The position numbers and the translations under genes were made by a program. The notes below the pieces were generated by a model. That model was not told where the DNA came from and made no database searches. It worked only from the letters and a program-made list of their open reading frames with translations. Positions 1 through 6,323 of a stretch of DNA of 64,000 bases are shown here, piece by piece. Origin of the DNA: a virus; IMG/VR virus record IMGVR_UViG_3300023199_000127, positions 1-64,000 of that record, one strand, 5' to 3'. Numbering within the stretch: the stretch's first letter is position 1; each line of letters begins with the position of its first letter.

Positions 1-73
1 TATCCCACACCGGTGAGCACAGATGGAGTGTGGCCCCAAGCAGGACAAGGGGCAGGTAACGGACGTGCTTCAT
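1..73 (-). CDS. N-terminus of a secreted or membrane protein (partial, runs off left edge)
   Basis: Only the first 24 codons lie in the window. They begin at an ATG (complement of 71-73) preceded by a good Shine-Dalgarno AGGAG about 8 nt upstream on the minus strand. The peptide starts MKHVRYLPLVLLGATLHLC: a basic start followed by a hydrophobic core, so it looks like a signal peptide. A Cys follows the core, but the residues before it (LHL) do not make a standard lipobox. It is the most downstream visible member of the leftward gene group. The function of the mature protein cannot be told from this fragment. Confidence 0.6.
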   Translation of the reverse strand, partial: MKHVRYLPLVLLGATLHLCSPVWD

Positions 74-92
74 TACAGTGTCTCCTGTGTAG

Positions 93-127
<35 letters not shown>

Positions 128-138
128 TCCTGCTGAGT

Positions 139-154
139 GGGAGGAGGCTTACCC
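139..154 (-). repeat. Intergenic repeat, copy 1
   Basis: On the minus strand this reads GGGTAAGCCTCCTCCC. Related sequences lie at 533-548 and 979-995. Copies 1 and 2 follow shortly after a stop codon of a leftward gene, and for both copies an ACTACGAGG segment (plus-strand reading) lies next to it. It may be a 3' end or RNA-processing element; the function is unknown. Confidence 0.6.
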
Positions 155-164
155 ATGTGTGTGA

Positions 165-491
165 CTACGAGGCCGGGTAGTTGGCCCTCAGGAAGGTGAG
201 CAGTTCGTTGCCGGCACGGATGGTGAGCTGAGCATCGGCACGCAGCTCACGGACCGTGGTGTTCGTCGGACGAGGCAGACCCTGGTCCTCCCGCTTGACC
301 AGCTCCCTGTTGAGCTCCTCGAGGCCCTCGTGGAGAAGGTTAATGTCGTCCTCCATGCTCATGTCGTAGGCCAGCCGCACGTCTTCGCACGTGTCGGACC
401 ACGACTTCTCCTCCAGGCGCCGTTCCACAGTCTCGATATCGAAACTGAGGCTATGGATGAGGATGAAGAGGTTGCTGATGAGAGTGAACAT
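165..491 (-). CDS. Hypothetical protein, 108 aa
   Basis: Not recognised. The start ATG (complement of 489-491) has AGGAG about 7 nt upstream, which supports a real gene. The first 16 residues are hydrophobic (Phe/Leu/Ile-rich). The rest is charged and probably helical, with a Glu/Arg/Leu-rich middle (residues about 20-70) that could form a coiled coil. The hydrophobic N-terminus could be a membrane anchor or weak signal peptide. It belongs to the set of small leftward genes, each with its own ribosome site, unlike the overlapping rightward genes. Confidence 0.6.
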   Translation of the reverse strand: MFTLISNLFILIHSLSFDIETVERRLEEKSWSDTCEDVRLAYDMSMEDDINLLHEGLEELNRELVKREDQGLPRPTNTTVRELRADAQLTIRAGNELLTFLRANYPAS

Positions 492-532
492 TGTAGATCT
501 CCTGAAATAGGACGTGTGTGCCCCTACTTAAC

Positions 533-548
533 GGGGAGGGGCTTACCC
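533..548 (-). repeat. Intergenic repeat, copy 2
   Basis: Reads GGGTAAGCCCCTCCCC on the minus strand. It lies directly after the stop codon of the gene at 557-913 and before the Shine-Dalgarno of the gene at 165-491. It shares its core and the adjacent ACTACGAGG with copy 1 at 139-154. Confidence 0.6.
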
Positions 549-556
549 GTTGTGCA

Positions 557-913
557 CTACGAGGTGTAGTGCACGTGGTTGTGGTGGTGGATGAAGGAGT
601 AGAGGTAGGGGTTGTTGATGAGGCACAGTGCAGCAAAGCGTGCCACCTCCTCATCCCTGGGGTTGATGGTGGTGGAGTGGAGGAGGACATCCTCCTCATG
701 GTAGGTGAGGGACATGGTGCCCCGCTGCCTACCCACGGTGTGCAGGGTGAAGGTGTAGTAGACGCCCCTATCAAGCGTCCACCTGTAGGTGGGGTCACCA
801 CCCTCAGGGGTGGGGACATGTGCACCACCACGAGAGTGTGTATGCCCACAGATGAGGGGCATGAGGATGTAAGTGAGGACGTGGTAGTAGTCCTCAAGAG
901 TAGCAACAGGCAT
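557..913 (-). CDS. Hypothetical protein, 118 aa
   Basis: Not recognised. A longer reading is open upstream, but the ATG at the complement of 911-913 is chosen because AAGGAG lies about 6 nt before it. The protein starts MPVATLEDYYHV and has a mixed alpha/beta composition with an aromatic, His-rich C-terminus (HHHNHVHYTS). No membrane segment is obvious. It is one of the small, separately ribosome-bound leftward genes. Confidence 0.6.
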   Translation of the reverse strand: MPVATLEDYYHVLTYILMPLICGHTHSRGGAHVPTPEGGDPTYRWTLDRGVYYTFTLHTVGRQRGTMSLTYHEEDVLLHSTTINPRDEEVARFAALCLINNPYLYSFIHHHNHVHYTS

Positions 914-971
914 TAGTACTCCTTGTACTAGGGGTGAGAGAAGAGGGTAAGAGAACGTTATGTGTACAGCT

Positions 972-1046
972 CTATGTAGGGGAGCTGGCATACCCTTGTG
1001 CATGTGAGCATGGTACACATGCAGGAGGAGAGCGATTGTGGTACAT
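972..1046 (-). CDS. Possible 24-aa Cys-containing peptide
   Basis: A tiny frame begins at the complement of 1044-1046. It has a very strong Shine-Dalgarno (AAGGAGG) about 9 nt upstream that also forms the stop of the preceding small gene. The peptide contains a CxxC pair (ACVPC). Against it: the last codons coincide with copy 3 of the intergenic repeat, so the frame could be incidental and the ribosome site unused. Low confidence. Confidence 0.35.
   Translation of the reverse strand: MYHNRSPPACVPCSHAQGYASSPT
979..995 (-). repeat. Intergenic repeat, copy 3 (diverged)
   Basis: Reads GGGTATGCCAGCTCCCC on the minus strand, a diverged relative of the copies at 139-154 and 533-548. An inverted repeat GCATGTG/CACATGC (1000-1022, 9 nt spacer) lies next to it. 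Confidence 0.4.
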
Positions 1047-1060
1047 GCTGATGTGCCTCC

Positions 1061-1162
1061 TTAGCTGACGAGAGCGTAGGCCGAGTTGAGGACGAAGTAG
1101 GCGAAGATGCCCAGACCGATGATGAGCGAGTTCCTGAGAATGAAGTTGATGACGTTGATCAT
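1061..1162 (-). CDS. Small single-span membrane protein, 33 aa
   Basis: Starts at the complement of 1160-1162 with CAGGAG about 7 nt upstream; a longer in-frame extension has no ribosome site. After a short polar start (MINVINFILRNS) it is one hydrophobic helix (LIIGLGIFAYFVL) to near the C-terminus, a typical small phage inner-membrane peptide. It is the first gene of the leftward group, next to the divergent control region. The function is unknown: a holin-like or host-membrane-modifying role is possible but not shown. Confidence 0.6.
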   Translation of the reverse strand: MINVINFILRNSLIIGLGIFAYFVLNSAYALVS

Positions 1163-1274
1163 GACTGTCTCCTGAGCCAAAGAAATAAATGAAGACCCCG
1201 GGGGCTCGAAACCAAAAGCCTTCACAATACAGACAACAAACAATAGGTACCCGCCAGATTTTTTTGTTATGTCG

Positions 1275-1296
1275 TGCCCCTATAGGGCATTTTTTG
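1275..1296 (+). terminator. Weak terminator-like hairpin in the divergent region
   Basis: TGCCC (1275-1279) and GGGCA (1285-1289) can pair around a CTATA loop and are followed by six T. The stem is only 5 bp. It lies in the gap between the leftward and rightward genes. In the plus direction it would stop stray transcription before the promoter at about 1375; it may instead be part of an operator. Confidence 0.35.
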
Positions 1297-1352
1297 TAAC
1301 CGACCCGGATTAATGCCCTGTGGCACTCCACCAGGGATTCACTCCTACAGTC

Positions 1353-1380
1353 CTGACCTCAGAATGAGGTCTGGTATACT
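1353..1380 (+). promoter_or_regulatory. Extended -10 promoter for the rightward genes
   Basis: TGGTATACT at 1372-1380 is an extended -10 element (TGn plus TATACT). A partial -35 (CTGACC, 1353-1358) lies 16 bp upstream. The first rightward gene starts about 40 nt downstream. The 1163-1352 part of the gap also holds the upstream region of the leftward genes, but no convincing minus-strand promoter was seen there. Confidence 0.6.
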
Positions 1381-1419
1381 GCTGACAGAGCAACGAGTAC
1401 CAACCAAGGAGACATGCAC

Positions 1420-1617
1420 ATGCCGCTGAGCCTGATAAGCCTCATCCTGATCGCCACAGCACTTCTCCTCTTCGTCTCCGCATCACACAAACGTCAGATG
1501 AGTGCGCAGCGCTACACGATCATCTACAGCGGGGACTTCGACTCCTCCAAGCCGATCACAAAGCGCCAAGTCCTCGATGCTCTCTCGAAGACTGCTTCCT
1601 CGCAGCGCGCAGCGTAG
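1420..1617 (+). CDS. Small N-anchored membrane protein, 65 aa
   Basis: Two ATGs (1414 and 1420) follow AAGGAG at 1406-1411. The second has the normal 8-nt spacing and is preferred. Residues 1-22 are a hydrophobic helix (LISLILIATALLLFV), followed by a basic stretch and a short soluble tail (YTIIYSGDFDSSKP). It is the first gene after the rightward promoter. The function is unknown. Confidence 0.65.
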   Translation: MPLSLISLILIATALLLFVSASHKRQMSAQRYTIIYSGDFDSSKPITKRQVLDALSKTASSQRAA

Positions 1618-1668
1618 GCTGTAACCCAGGACGGGGCCTGCACAACTTTTTCCCTCCCGGAGCACATC

Positions 1669-2052
1669 ATGACGCCCGAGAACCATTCTGCCCTCACCCA
1701 GGTCGTAGGCCTGTTGAACGAGCTCACTGAGCTGGACCAGACTGCCATGACCGAACTGTTCCTGCAGGAGACCCATCTGAAGAACTATGGACTCGTGGGG
1801 CACCGCCTCGTAGAGGTGGGGACCCTTCCTGCCCCCGTGCCCTCCAAGAAGAGAAGCTTCCGCCGGCGCCACATCCTCAGGCCTCTCTCGATCGTGAATG
1901 CCATCCTGAGGACTGTGGTGCCTGGGTCCTACCGGATCATGATGAAGGTCTGTCTCAAGACCGAGGCTGTAGAGGGATTCGAGCTCATGACCGAGTCTCA
2001 GGCTGGTCAGTACAGTCAGATGCAGCAGGAGCTCTATGGAGCGTGCGCGTAG
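1669..2052 (+). CDS. Hypothetical protein, 127 aa
   Basis: Starts at ATG 1669 with CGGAG about 6 nt upstream. The N-terminal 40 residues are acidic and helical (ELTELDQTAMTEL), the middle has a very basic patch (SKKRSFRRRHI, about 59-69), and a mixed C-terminal part follows. The basic patch could bind nucleic acid. It is not recognised as a known family. Its TAG stop overlaps the GTG start of the next gene (TAGTG), suggesting coupled translation. Confidence 0.6.
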   Translation: MTPENHSALTQVVGLLNELTELDQTAMTELFLQETHLKNYGLVGHRLVEVGTLPAPVPSKKRSFRRRHILRPLSIVNAILRTVVPGSYRIMMKVCLKTEAVEGFELMTESQAGQYSQMQQELYGACA

Positions 2053-2189
2053 TGGCCCAGGAGAAGAAAACTCCCTTTCTACCCTGGCTGGGGAGCCTTC
2101 TGGTCAAGATCGTCTTGTGGGGCCTCCTGGGCGCTCTAGCAGGGTTGCTGAAAATCGTGATCCAGACTGTCCTTAGCAGGATGTCTTAG
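2052..2189 (+). CDS. Small membrane protein, 45 aa
   Basis: Begins with GTG overlapping the previous stop by one base (TAGTG), a junction type repeated elsewhere in this phage. The peptide has a short polar start (VAQEKKTPFLPW), then about 25 hydrophobic residues containing a single Lys (SLLVKIVLWGLLGALAGLLKIV), and a short basic end. It fits one membrane-spanning helix. It could be a holin-like or accessory membrane protein; nothing decides this. Confidence 0.6.
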   Translation: MAQEKKTPFLPWLGSLLVKIVLWGLLGALAGLLKIVIQTVLSRMS

Positions 2190-2893
2190 CAGGTTGTACT
2201 CAAGGGATAGTGTGCTATGCTCTGCTGATCATGGCGGAATGCGTAGCAGTGATCGGAACGGATCACACTCATGCTCATGTAGGGCAGATTCTGTGGGCTC
2301 GGACGCTCGCAATATTCTCTGGTCATCAAGCCCCACCTGGTGGGAACAGATCAGAACTATTCCAGATTTACACTGGTCCATGATGCGCGCAGGCAGCCAT
2401 ATAGAACTCATGTGCGAACGTTTCCCACACATGGTCTGGCTCCTCTCAGCTGTATATCTGCACGGTACAGGGACAACCTCGCGCCCTTACTACCAGTGCC
2501 GCGCCATACATTCAACTCCCAGTGCCTGATACTGAAAGACCACCATGGCCCGTCGCCTTGCCACCCTCGATCCCCTCTTCGGCTTTCGTTCGATAGATGA
2601 AGAGATACCGCATAGGCTCATTCTGTAGGATCCATTTGCGCCATTTCTATATGAGCTCCTACTGTATGTGGGTGAGCTGGCACTGGTTTCGAAACAGACT
2701 CTCTCTTGAAGATGATGACGATCCGATAGTAGTGGGTGATCCGCCCGCTCAGGGCGGATCTTCCCTAAGGTGGTTGAATTCTGGATGGATACACGCGCTG
2801 AGGTACAAATCACATTAATCCAAGACGGGAAAAATGTTGTGGGGGTGGGACCCATTTGGTGTTTTGGGCGCGGGTCGCGTGTAGGATGGGGGC
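2190..2893. other. About 700 bp without a convincing gene
   Basis: No reading frame here has both a ribosome site and convincing composition. Candidates: 2231-2383 (50 aa, MAECVAVIGTD) followed with a TGATG overlap by 2383-2529 (48 aa); 2545-2628 (27 aa, MARRLATLDPL), which after one TAG continues in frame for 26 more plausible codons to a TGA; and 2597-2818 (73 aa), which overlaps it in another frame and has a W/C/R/H-rich start but an ordinary acidic middle. The mix suggests decayed small genes or a non-coding region. A strong hairpin sits at 2738-2760. No tRNA-like cloverleaf was seen. Confidence 0.5.
2738..2760 (+). terminator. Nine-bp perfect hairpin, possible terminator
   Basis: GATCCGCCC pairs perfectly with GGGCGGATC around a GCTCA loop. 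It is followed by TTCCCT rather than a clean T-run, so intrinsic termination may be partial. It separates the first rightward small-gene group from the group starting at 2894. Confidence 0.5.
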
Positions 2894-3100
2894 ATGGCGG
2901 AACGTGTGATGGATGTGAATCCCTATGACCTGAATCGCTCTGACGCGATTCAGGCAATGGCCCGTGCTCTTGATGATCAGGACCTGATCGATCATCACTG
3001 GAGCAAAGACAGGATGCTGGTGGGAAAGCTGACGTTGTCGGCATGGATCTTCTTTCTACACTCGCAATCCTGGAAGAAGACGCGGGAGCGTCATGAGTAG
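2894..3100 (+). CDS. Hypothetical protein, 68 aa
   Basis: ATG 2894 is preceded by a purine-rich GATGGGGG. The first half is acidic and helical (DAIQAMARALDDQDLIDHHW); the second half has a hydrophobic segment (KLTLSAWIFFLHSQSW) and a basic tail. The arrangement could be a soluble helix pair or a short membrane-associated helix. It is not recognised. It precedes two more small genes, with 5 nt to the next. Confidence 0.6.
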   Translation: MAERVMDVNPYDLNRSDAIQAMARALDDQDLIDHHWSKDRMLVGKLTLSAWIFFLHSQSWKKTRERHE

Positions 3101-3105
3101 TAGGT

Positions 3106-3303
3106 ATGGCCCGGCGTGTTGAATCCCCCGAAAGAGATGAGCAGCGTCTCATTGCCGCAATTGCCCAAGCAATGCAAGCCCAAGGCATGAACAAGCTCAA
3201 CGGTCATTCACGAACCATGTCGCCGGCTACACTCTGGAAGAAGGCGTCTGAGTTCAAGGATCTGATGTTGGCTGCGTTCTTCAATCAGATGAGTGGAGAG
3301 TGA
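3106..3303 (+). CDS. Hypothetical protein, 65 aa
   Basis: A small, mostly helical protein with a basic N-terminus (MARRVESPERDEQRL) and an Ala/Gln-rich helix (IAAIAQAMQAQGM). Its TGA stop overlaps the ATG of the next gene (TGATG at 3301-3305). The size and basic start would allow nucleic-acid binding, but no named motif is visible. Confidence 0.6.
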   Translation: MARRVESPERDEQRLIAAIAQAMQAQGMNKLNGHSRTMSPATLWKKASEFKDLMLAAFFNQMSGE

Positions 3304-3503
3304 TGGCATTCCAGTATGAACCTTTTACAGCAAGCGGATCGCACACCTTTGATGGTAACAATTTCGAAGAGGACCATTTCATTGTGCCCGAAACGGTGAT
3401 TCAAGATGACTATCTATGGTGTGCCAGGTACACGCGGGACATGGATCCTTCGTTTAACTGCTGGAAGATGGATAGATGTACTCGATATCTCTTGCATGGA
3501 TGA
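3303..3503 (+). CDS. Hypothetical protein, 66 aa
   Basis: Starts at the ATG overlapping the previous stop. It is aromatic and acidic (FEEDHFIVPETVIQDDYLW), with two Cys near the C-terminus (FNCWKMDRC). It is not recognised. It is the last of three tightly packed small genes; 112 nt without a supported gene follow before the lipoprotein at 3616. Confidence 0.55.
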   Translation: MAFQYEPFTASGSHTFDGNNFEEDHFIVPETVIQDDYLWCARYTRDMDPSFNCWKMDRCTRYLLHG

Positions 3504-3615
3504 GGTAGTCTGAGCTCGGGGCTTGCCAGACACTCCTCACGACTCCCGCTTTCTCCCGCTTCACCTGCGCTCTCACTGGCAGCCCCCTTCTTCACATTGC
3601 TGGTATCATGGTGGT

Positions 3616-3954
3616 GTGAGGACCCAACGAAAGACCGCAGCCCCGAGGGCAGAGTCTGCGTCGAGCAGGCACCGCCATTCAAGAGGATTCGCTACCTCCT
3701 TGTCCCTCGGGGCACTTTTGCTCCTTATGGTGGGGTGTTCGGGATCCCGGCCATGGGTGGCCGGGGCCCCGAATCCGTACGGAATCGATGACTACACCAA
3801 GACTCCTCCCAAAGGAGGGACACTTGGAGTAGAATGGGAAGGCAGAGAGCGAACGTACCGTATGGGAGTCAGCAGCTGGTTCCGCCTGGATAATCACGGC
3901 GGGCTGCCCGACGACTGGGGTGCAGTCGGTTTCCGCTTCGAAATGGACTTTTAA
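3616..3954 (+). CDS. Lipoprotein, about 112 aa
   Basis: A lipobox LMVGC follows a hydrophobic segment (SLSLGALLLLMVGC), so the protein should be lipidated and exported. The start is uncertain. GTG 3616 gives a long, very basic n-region; longer and shorter starts are open in frame, and no clear Shine-Dalgarno is seen. TGGTATCAT at about 3600 resembles the extended -10 at 1372 but would give an almost leaderless message. The mature part is beta-like and ends in an aromatic strand (FRFEMDF). It opens a run of exported proteins through 5481, possibly a lysis or envelope-modifying set. Confidence 0.6.
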   Translation: MRTQRKTAAPRAESASSRHRHSRGFATSLSLGALLLLMVGCSGSRPWVAGAPNPYGIDDYTKTPPKGGTLGVEWEGRERTYRMGVSSWFRLDNHGGLPDDWGAVGFRFEMDF

Positions 3955-3968
3955 CACGAGGAATCACC

Positions 3969-4514
3969 ATGAAGTTTCTACTCCGTTCAGAGTTCTTGAC
4001 GGCACTGGCTGCTTGGCTTGTGGCTGCCGCTACGCATCTTGGCTGGGACCTGCCGCCCGAGCTGATCTATGGTGGCGCCACCGTGATCTCGATTGCAGCC
4101 GGCGGTGTTGCTGTTCGTCGCAACAAGAATAACGGCAATGGCGCAGCAGCTCTCATGCTCCTGGTAACCCTCGGTCTGGCCCTCCCTGCCTGCTCTACGG
4201 TGCAGGCCGGTATTGCTGCTGGCCAGCAGGTGCTCTCCCGCTACATTGTGGTGGTGAAGGGTGAGTTCAACGGCAAGATCGTGTTCAATGCGCAGCACGT
4301 GGTCGTGGACGGTTCTGGAGATGGCCTGGTTTACCTGAAGGATGCCAAGACTGGTATCGTGGTGTTCAGCTACCCTGTCCAGGGTGAAGTGTGTCGCGCG
4401 TGGGCCATTGTCCCGGTGGATTCGAATCCCCCGATCGCGTTCCGTGACGCTGACGTTGATGCGACTCTCAAGAAGCTCAACGAAGCTCCTGATGCCGAAG
4501 TGGTGGAGCAGTAA
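3969..4514 (+). CDS. Membrane protein: two-helix N-terminus fused to a lipoprotein-like part, 181 aa
   Basis: ATG 3969 has GAGGAA upstream. Residues about 8-25 and 31-48 are two hydrophobic helices separated by WDLPPEL and followed by a basic stretch (RRNKNNGNG), a layout like small two-span holins. Residues about 60-76 then form a second signal-like segment ending in a lipobox-like LPAC, followed by a beta-rich soluble domain (residues about 85-165). An internal ATG at 4155 could start a separate lipoprotein. The gene overlaps the next by TAATG. A holin-lipoprotein fusion is an inference from topology only. Confidence 0.55.
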   Translation: MKFLLRSEFLTALAAWLVAAATHLGWDLPPELIYGGATVISIAAGGVAVRRNKNNGNGAAALMLLVTLGLALPACSTVQAGIAAGQQVLSRYIVVVKGEFNGKIVFNAQHVVVDGSGDGLVYLKDAKTGIVVFSYPVQGEVCRAWAIVPVDSNPPIAFRDADVDATLKKLNEAPDAEVVEQ

Positions 4515-4873
4515 TGCTGCGCGGACTTCTTTTTGGGCTGGCGCTCCTGACAGGGTGCGCCAGCTCCTACGTCTCTGTAATCACGTGGGAATCCACTGAA
4601 CAGGATCGTGTTAGTCTTGCTGCGGCCACCGATGGCGCCAACTGGTACTTCTACGGAAATGGCATCATCCGCTACAAGCGCATTAGCAAGGAAACGCTAG
4701 AGACTGTCATCAACAAGGACTTCCAGGTGGAAGCCGCCGGCGGGTTCCGCCTCTCTGTTGGTATCTCAGGCGATGTCCATCTCACCAAGATCTCCAAGGC
4801 TGAGGCCAAACAGATGCTGAAGCTTTATCGCGTCATCCGCGGTGACGAGATTGAGATCGTAGAGCATCAGTAG
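4514..4873 (+). CDS. Lipoprotein, 119 aa
   Basis: Starts at the ATG of a TAATG overlap. The signal peptide is short and ideal: a basic MLRG, a hydrophobic core and lipobox LLTGC at about residue 15. The mature part is about 100 residues of mixed beta and alpha, with a basic, Lys-rich C-terminal half. No enzyme motif was seen. It lies between two other exported proteins and probably shares their job at the envelope. Its TAG overlaps the next GTG. Confidence 0.65.
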   Translation: MLRGLLFGLALLTGCASSYVSVITWESTEQDRVSLAAATDGANWYFYGNGIIRYKRISKETLETVINKDFQVEAAGGFRLSVGISGDVHLTKISKAEAKQMLKLYRVIRGDEIEIVEHQ

Positions 4874-5481
4874 TGCGCAGTCTTCTGCCGTGTGTCCTTT
4901 TCCTAGCTGCCTGCTCAACAACCAGGCACAAGGTCGAGGCCATCCTTGATAACACCAATCGTGCGCTAGTCAGCACTGAGCGCATGACTAATGAGGTGCG
5001 TGGCACCGTCAAGGAGCTAAAGGAGGAGACAGTCCCTGCACTGACTGAGACGATCAAGGAGGCCGAGCTGGCCATCCAAAACCTTGATCGCAACCTCCGA
5101 CTCATCCTTTCGGAACTACGACCGTTGGTATTGGAGGTCAGGGCTATGGTAGCTACTCTGCTATCCAAGCTCAATACTTCAGCCGACAAGCTGAATCTGC
5201 TTCTGGACGAGTTCCGGAAGACATCTGCACAAGCATCCGAAATCACCAGGAACGTAAACAACAGAAACCGTCAGATCGATATGCTCGTATATGGAGCTGC
5301 CGGGATTGGCTTGCTCGTGATTATCTTGCTGATTGTGATCATTCATCATAAGATCACTTCCAAGACTCGTCACAAGCGCGAGTTCGAGCACATCGTAAAG
5401 AATGGTGGCCGGCACGAGGTTGAGCGGCTCGTGCGGGAAACGCTAGAGAAGAGTGGTGATGGAAGATCAGTACCTAGATGA
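4873..5481 (+). CDS. Candidate unimolecular spanin (lipoprotein with coiled coil and inner-membrane helix), 202 aa
   Basis: Starts with GTG in a TAGTG junction. A lipoprotein signal (MRSLLPCVLFLAAC) puts the lipidated Cys at about residue 14. About 120 residues of heptad-rich helix follow (KELKEETVPALTETIKEA; KLNTSADKLNLLLDEF), then one strongly hydrophobic helix (residues about 140-160, AGIGLLVIILLIVII) and a basic tail of about 40 residues. An N-terminal outer-membrane lipid anchor, a periplasmic rod and an inner-membrane helix are the layout of u-spanins such as T1 gp11, which fuse the two membranes in lysis. Here the tail after the helix is longer. The role is inferred from topology. Confidence 0.5.
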   Translation: MRSLLPCVLFLAACSTTRHKVEAILDNTNRALVSTERMTNEVRGTVKELKEETVPALTETIKEAELAIQNLDRNLRLILSELRPLVLEVRAMVATLLSKLNTSADKLNLLLDEFRKTSAQASEITRNVNNRNRQIDMLVYGAAGIGLLVIILLIVIIHHKITSKTRHKREFEHIVKNGGRHEVERLVRETLEKSGDGRSVPR

Positions 5482-6205
5482 GGTTAGCAAGTACCCGCTC
5501 CTAACCAGTAAGGAGGAGCGAGAGCTTGCGCGCATGATGAAGCGCAAGAATAGTCGCTCCCCGCGAATACGTGCTCTGGCAGAGGAAGCTCGCCAGAAGA
5601 TGATTACATCTAACCTTAGACTTGTGATTTATTGCGTCAACAAGGTCAAAGTCCCTGAGCGTCATCGGTGTGAGCTCATCCAGGAAGGCAACATGGGCTT
5701 GATGATTGCTGTTGAGAGGTTTGATCCAGAACATGGCACCAAGTTCAGTACCTATGCCATTTGGTGGATCAAGCAGCGCATCCGGAAAGCCATGCCGACC
5801 CTCAACGAGGTCGGAAGGCTACCCCAGCACATCTGGGACAAGTTCTGGCGCAATCAACGTACTGGTGAAGCAACGGCCAAAGCCGAGGACCTTAAGAAGG
5901 CAGAGAGCTTCCTTACTGGGATCTTGGAGGTGGACGAGTCATCCTGCAAGGTGCAGTCAGACACATTCGACGAGGTCGCCCAGCAAGACCTGATTCGGCA
6001 TATCCTGGAAATCGTTGATTGCCTGTACTGCGATCGCACTCGAGAGATCATCCTAATGCGCTTCGGAGTGGATGTCGAAGCTCCTATGACTCTCGAGCAG
6101 ATCGGTCAGAGGCTAGGAATCACGAAGGAACGTGTCCGACAGATCGAGGCAGAGGGCCTGGAAGAAATTCGAACTGCACTAGAGTCTGACCTGTTCGAAG
6201 GGTAG
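5459..6205 (+). CDS. Phage-encoded sigma-70 family RNA polymerase sigma factor, 248 aa
   Basis: The domains are in the normal order: region 1.2 (YLDEVSKYPLLTSKEERELA), region 2 (NLRLVIYCVNKV, then LIQEGNMGLMIAVERFDP and GTKFSTYAIWWIKQRIR, the -10 binding helix), a region 3.0-like GRLPQHIWDKFW, and region 4 with a helix-turn-helix (TLEQIGQRLGITKERVRQIE). Region 3.1/3.2 is short and Cys-containing. It would redirect host, or a phage, RNA polymerase to phage promoters. The extended -10 boxes in this window, lacking good -35 boxes, would suit it. ATG 5459 is preferred; GTG 5453 and 5456 are alternatives. It overlaps the end of the previous gene and is followed by a strong terminator. Confidence 0.88.
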   Translation: MEDQYLDEVSKYPLLTSKEERELARMMKRKNSRSPRIRALAEEARQKMITSNLRLVIYCVNKVKVPERHRCELIQEGNMGLMIAVERFDPEHGTKFSTYAIWWIKQRIRKAMPTLNEVGRLPQHIWDKFWRNQRTGEATAKAEDLKKAESFLTGILEVDESSCKVQSDTFDEVAQQDLIRHILEIVDCLYCDRTREIILMRFGVDVEAPMTLEQIGQRLGITKERVRQIEAEGLEEIRTALESDLFEG

Positions 6206-6278
6206 ACTGGCTGATGGCTTCGCCTCTGCGGGAAAAAGCCCTCCTTTCGGCGGTCCAGCCGGCAGTGGATCGCCCCAC

Positions 6279-6310
6279 GACCCTCCCCGTTCTGGGGAGG
6301 GTCTCTTTTT
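6279..6310 (+). terminator. Strong intrinsic terminator after the sigma gene
   Basis: GACCCTCCCC pairs with GGGGAGGGTC (10 bp) around GTTCT and is followed by TCTTTTT. It closes the transcription unit ending with the sigma factor. Confidence 0.9.
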
Positions 6311-6323
6311 GGCATCACTCCCA

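Noticed and set aside
451-906. Minus-strand Thr/Ser/Pro-rich frame of 151 codons
   Set aside because: It overlaps the better-supported frame 557-913, which has AAGGAG at proper spacing; the composition is unlike a real protein.
1244-1331. Longer N-terminal extensions of the leftward small genes into the divergent region
   Set aside because: The extensions lack ribosome sites and include the T-rich control sequence; the internal starts have good AGGAG spacing.
2490-3200. Minus-strand open frame of 236 codons
   Set aside because: Pro/Ser/Arg/His-rich shadow crossing several small plus-strand genes that have overlaps and plausible starts.
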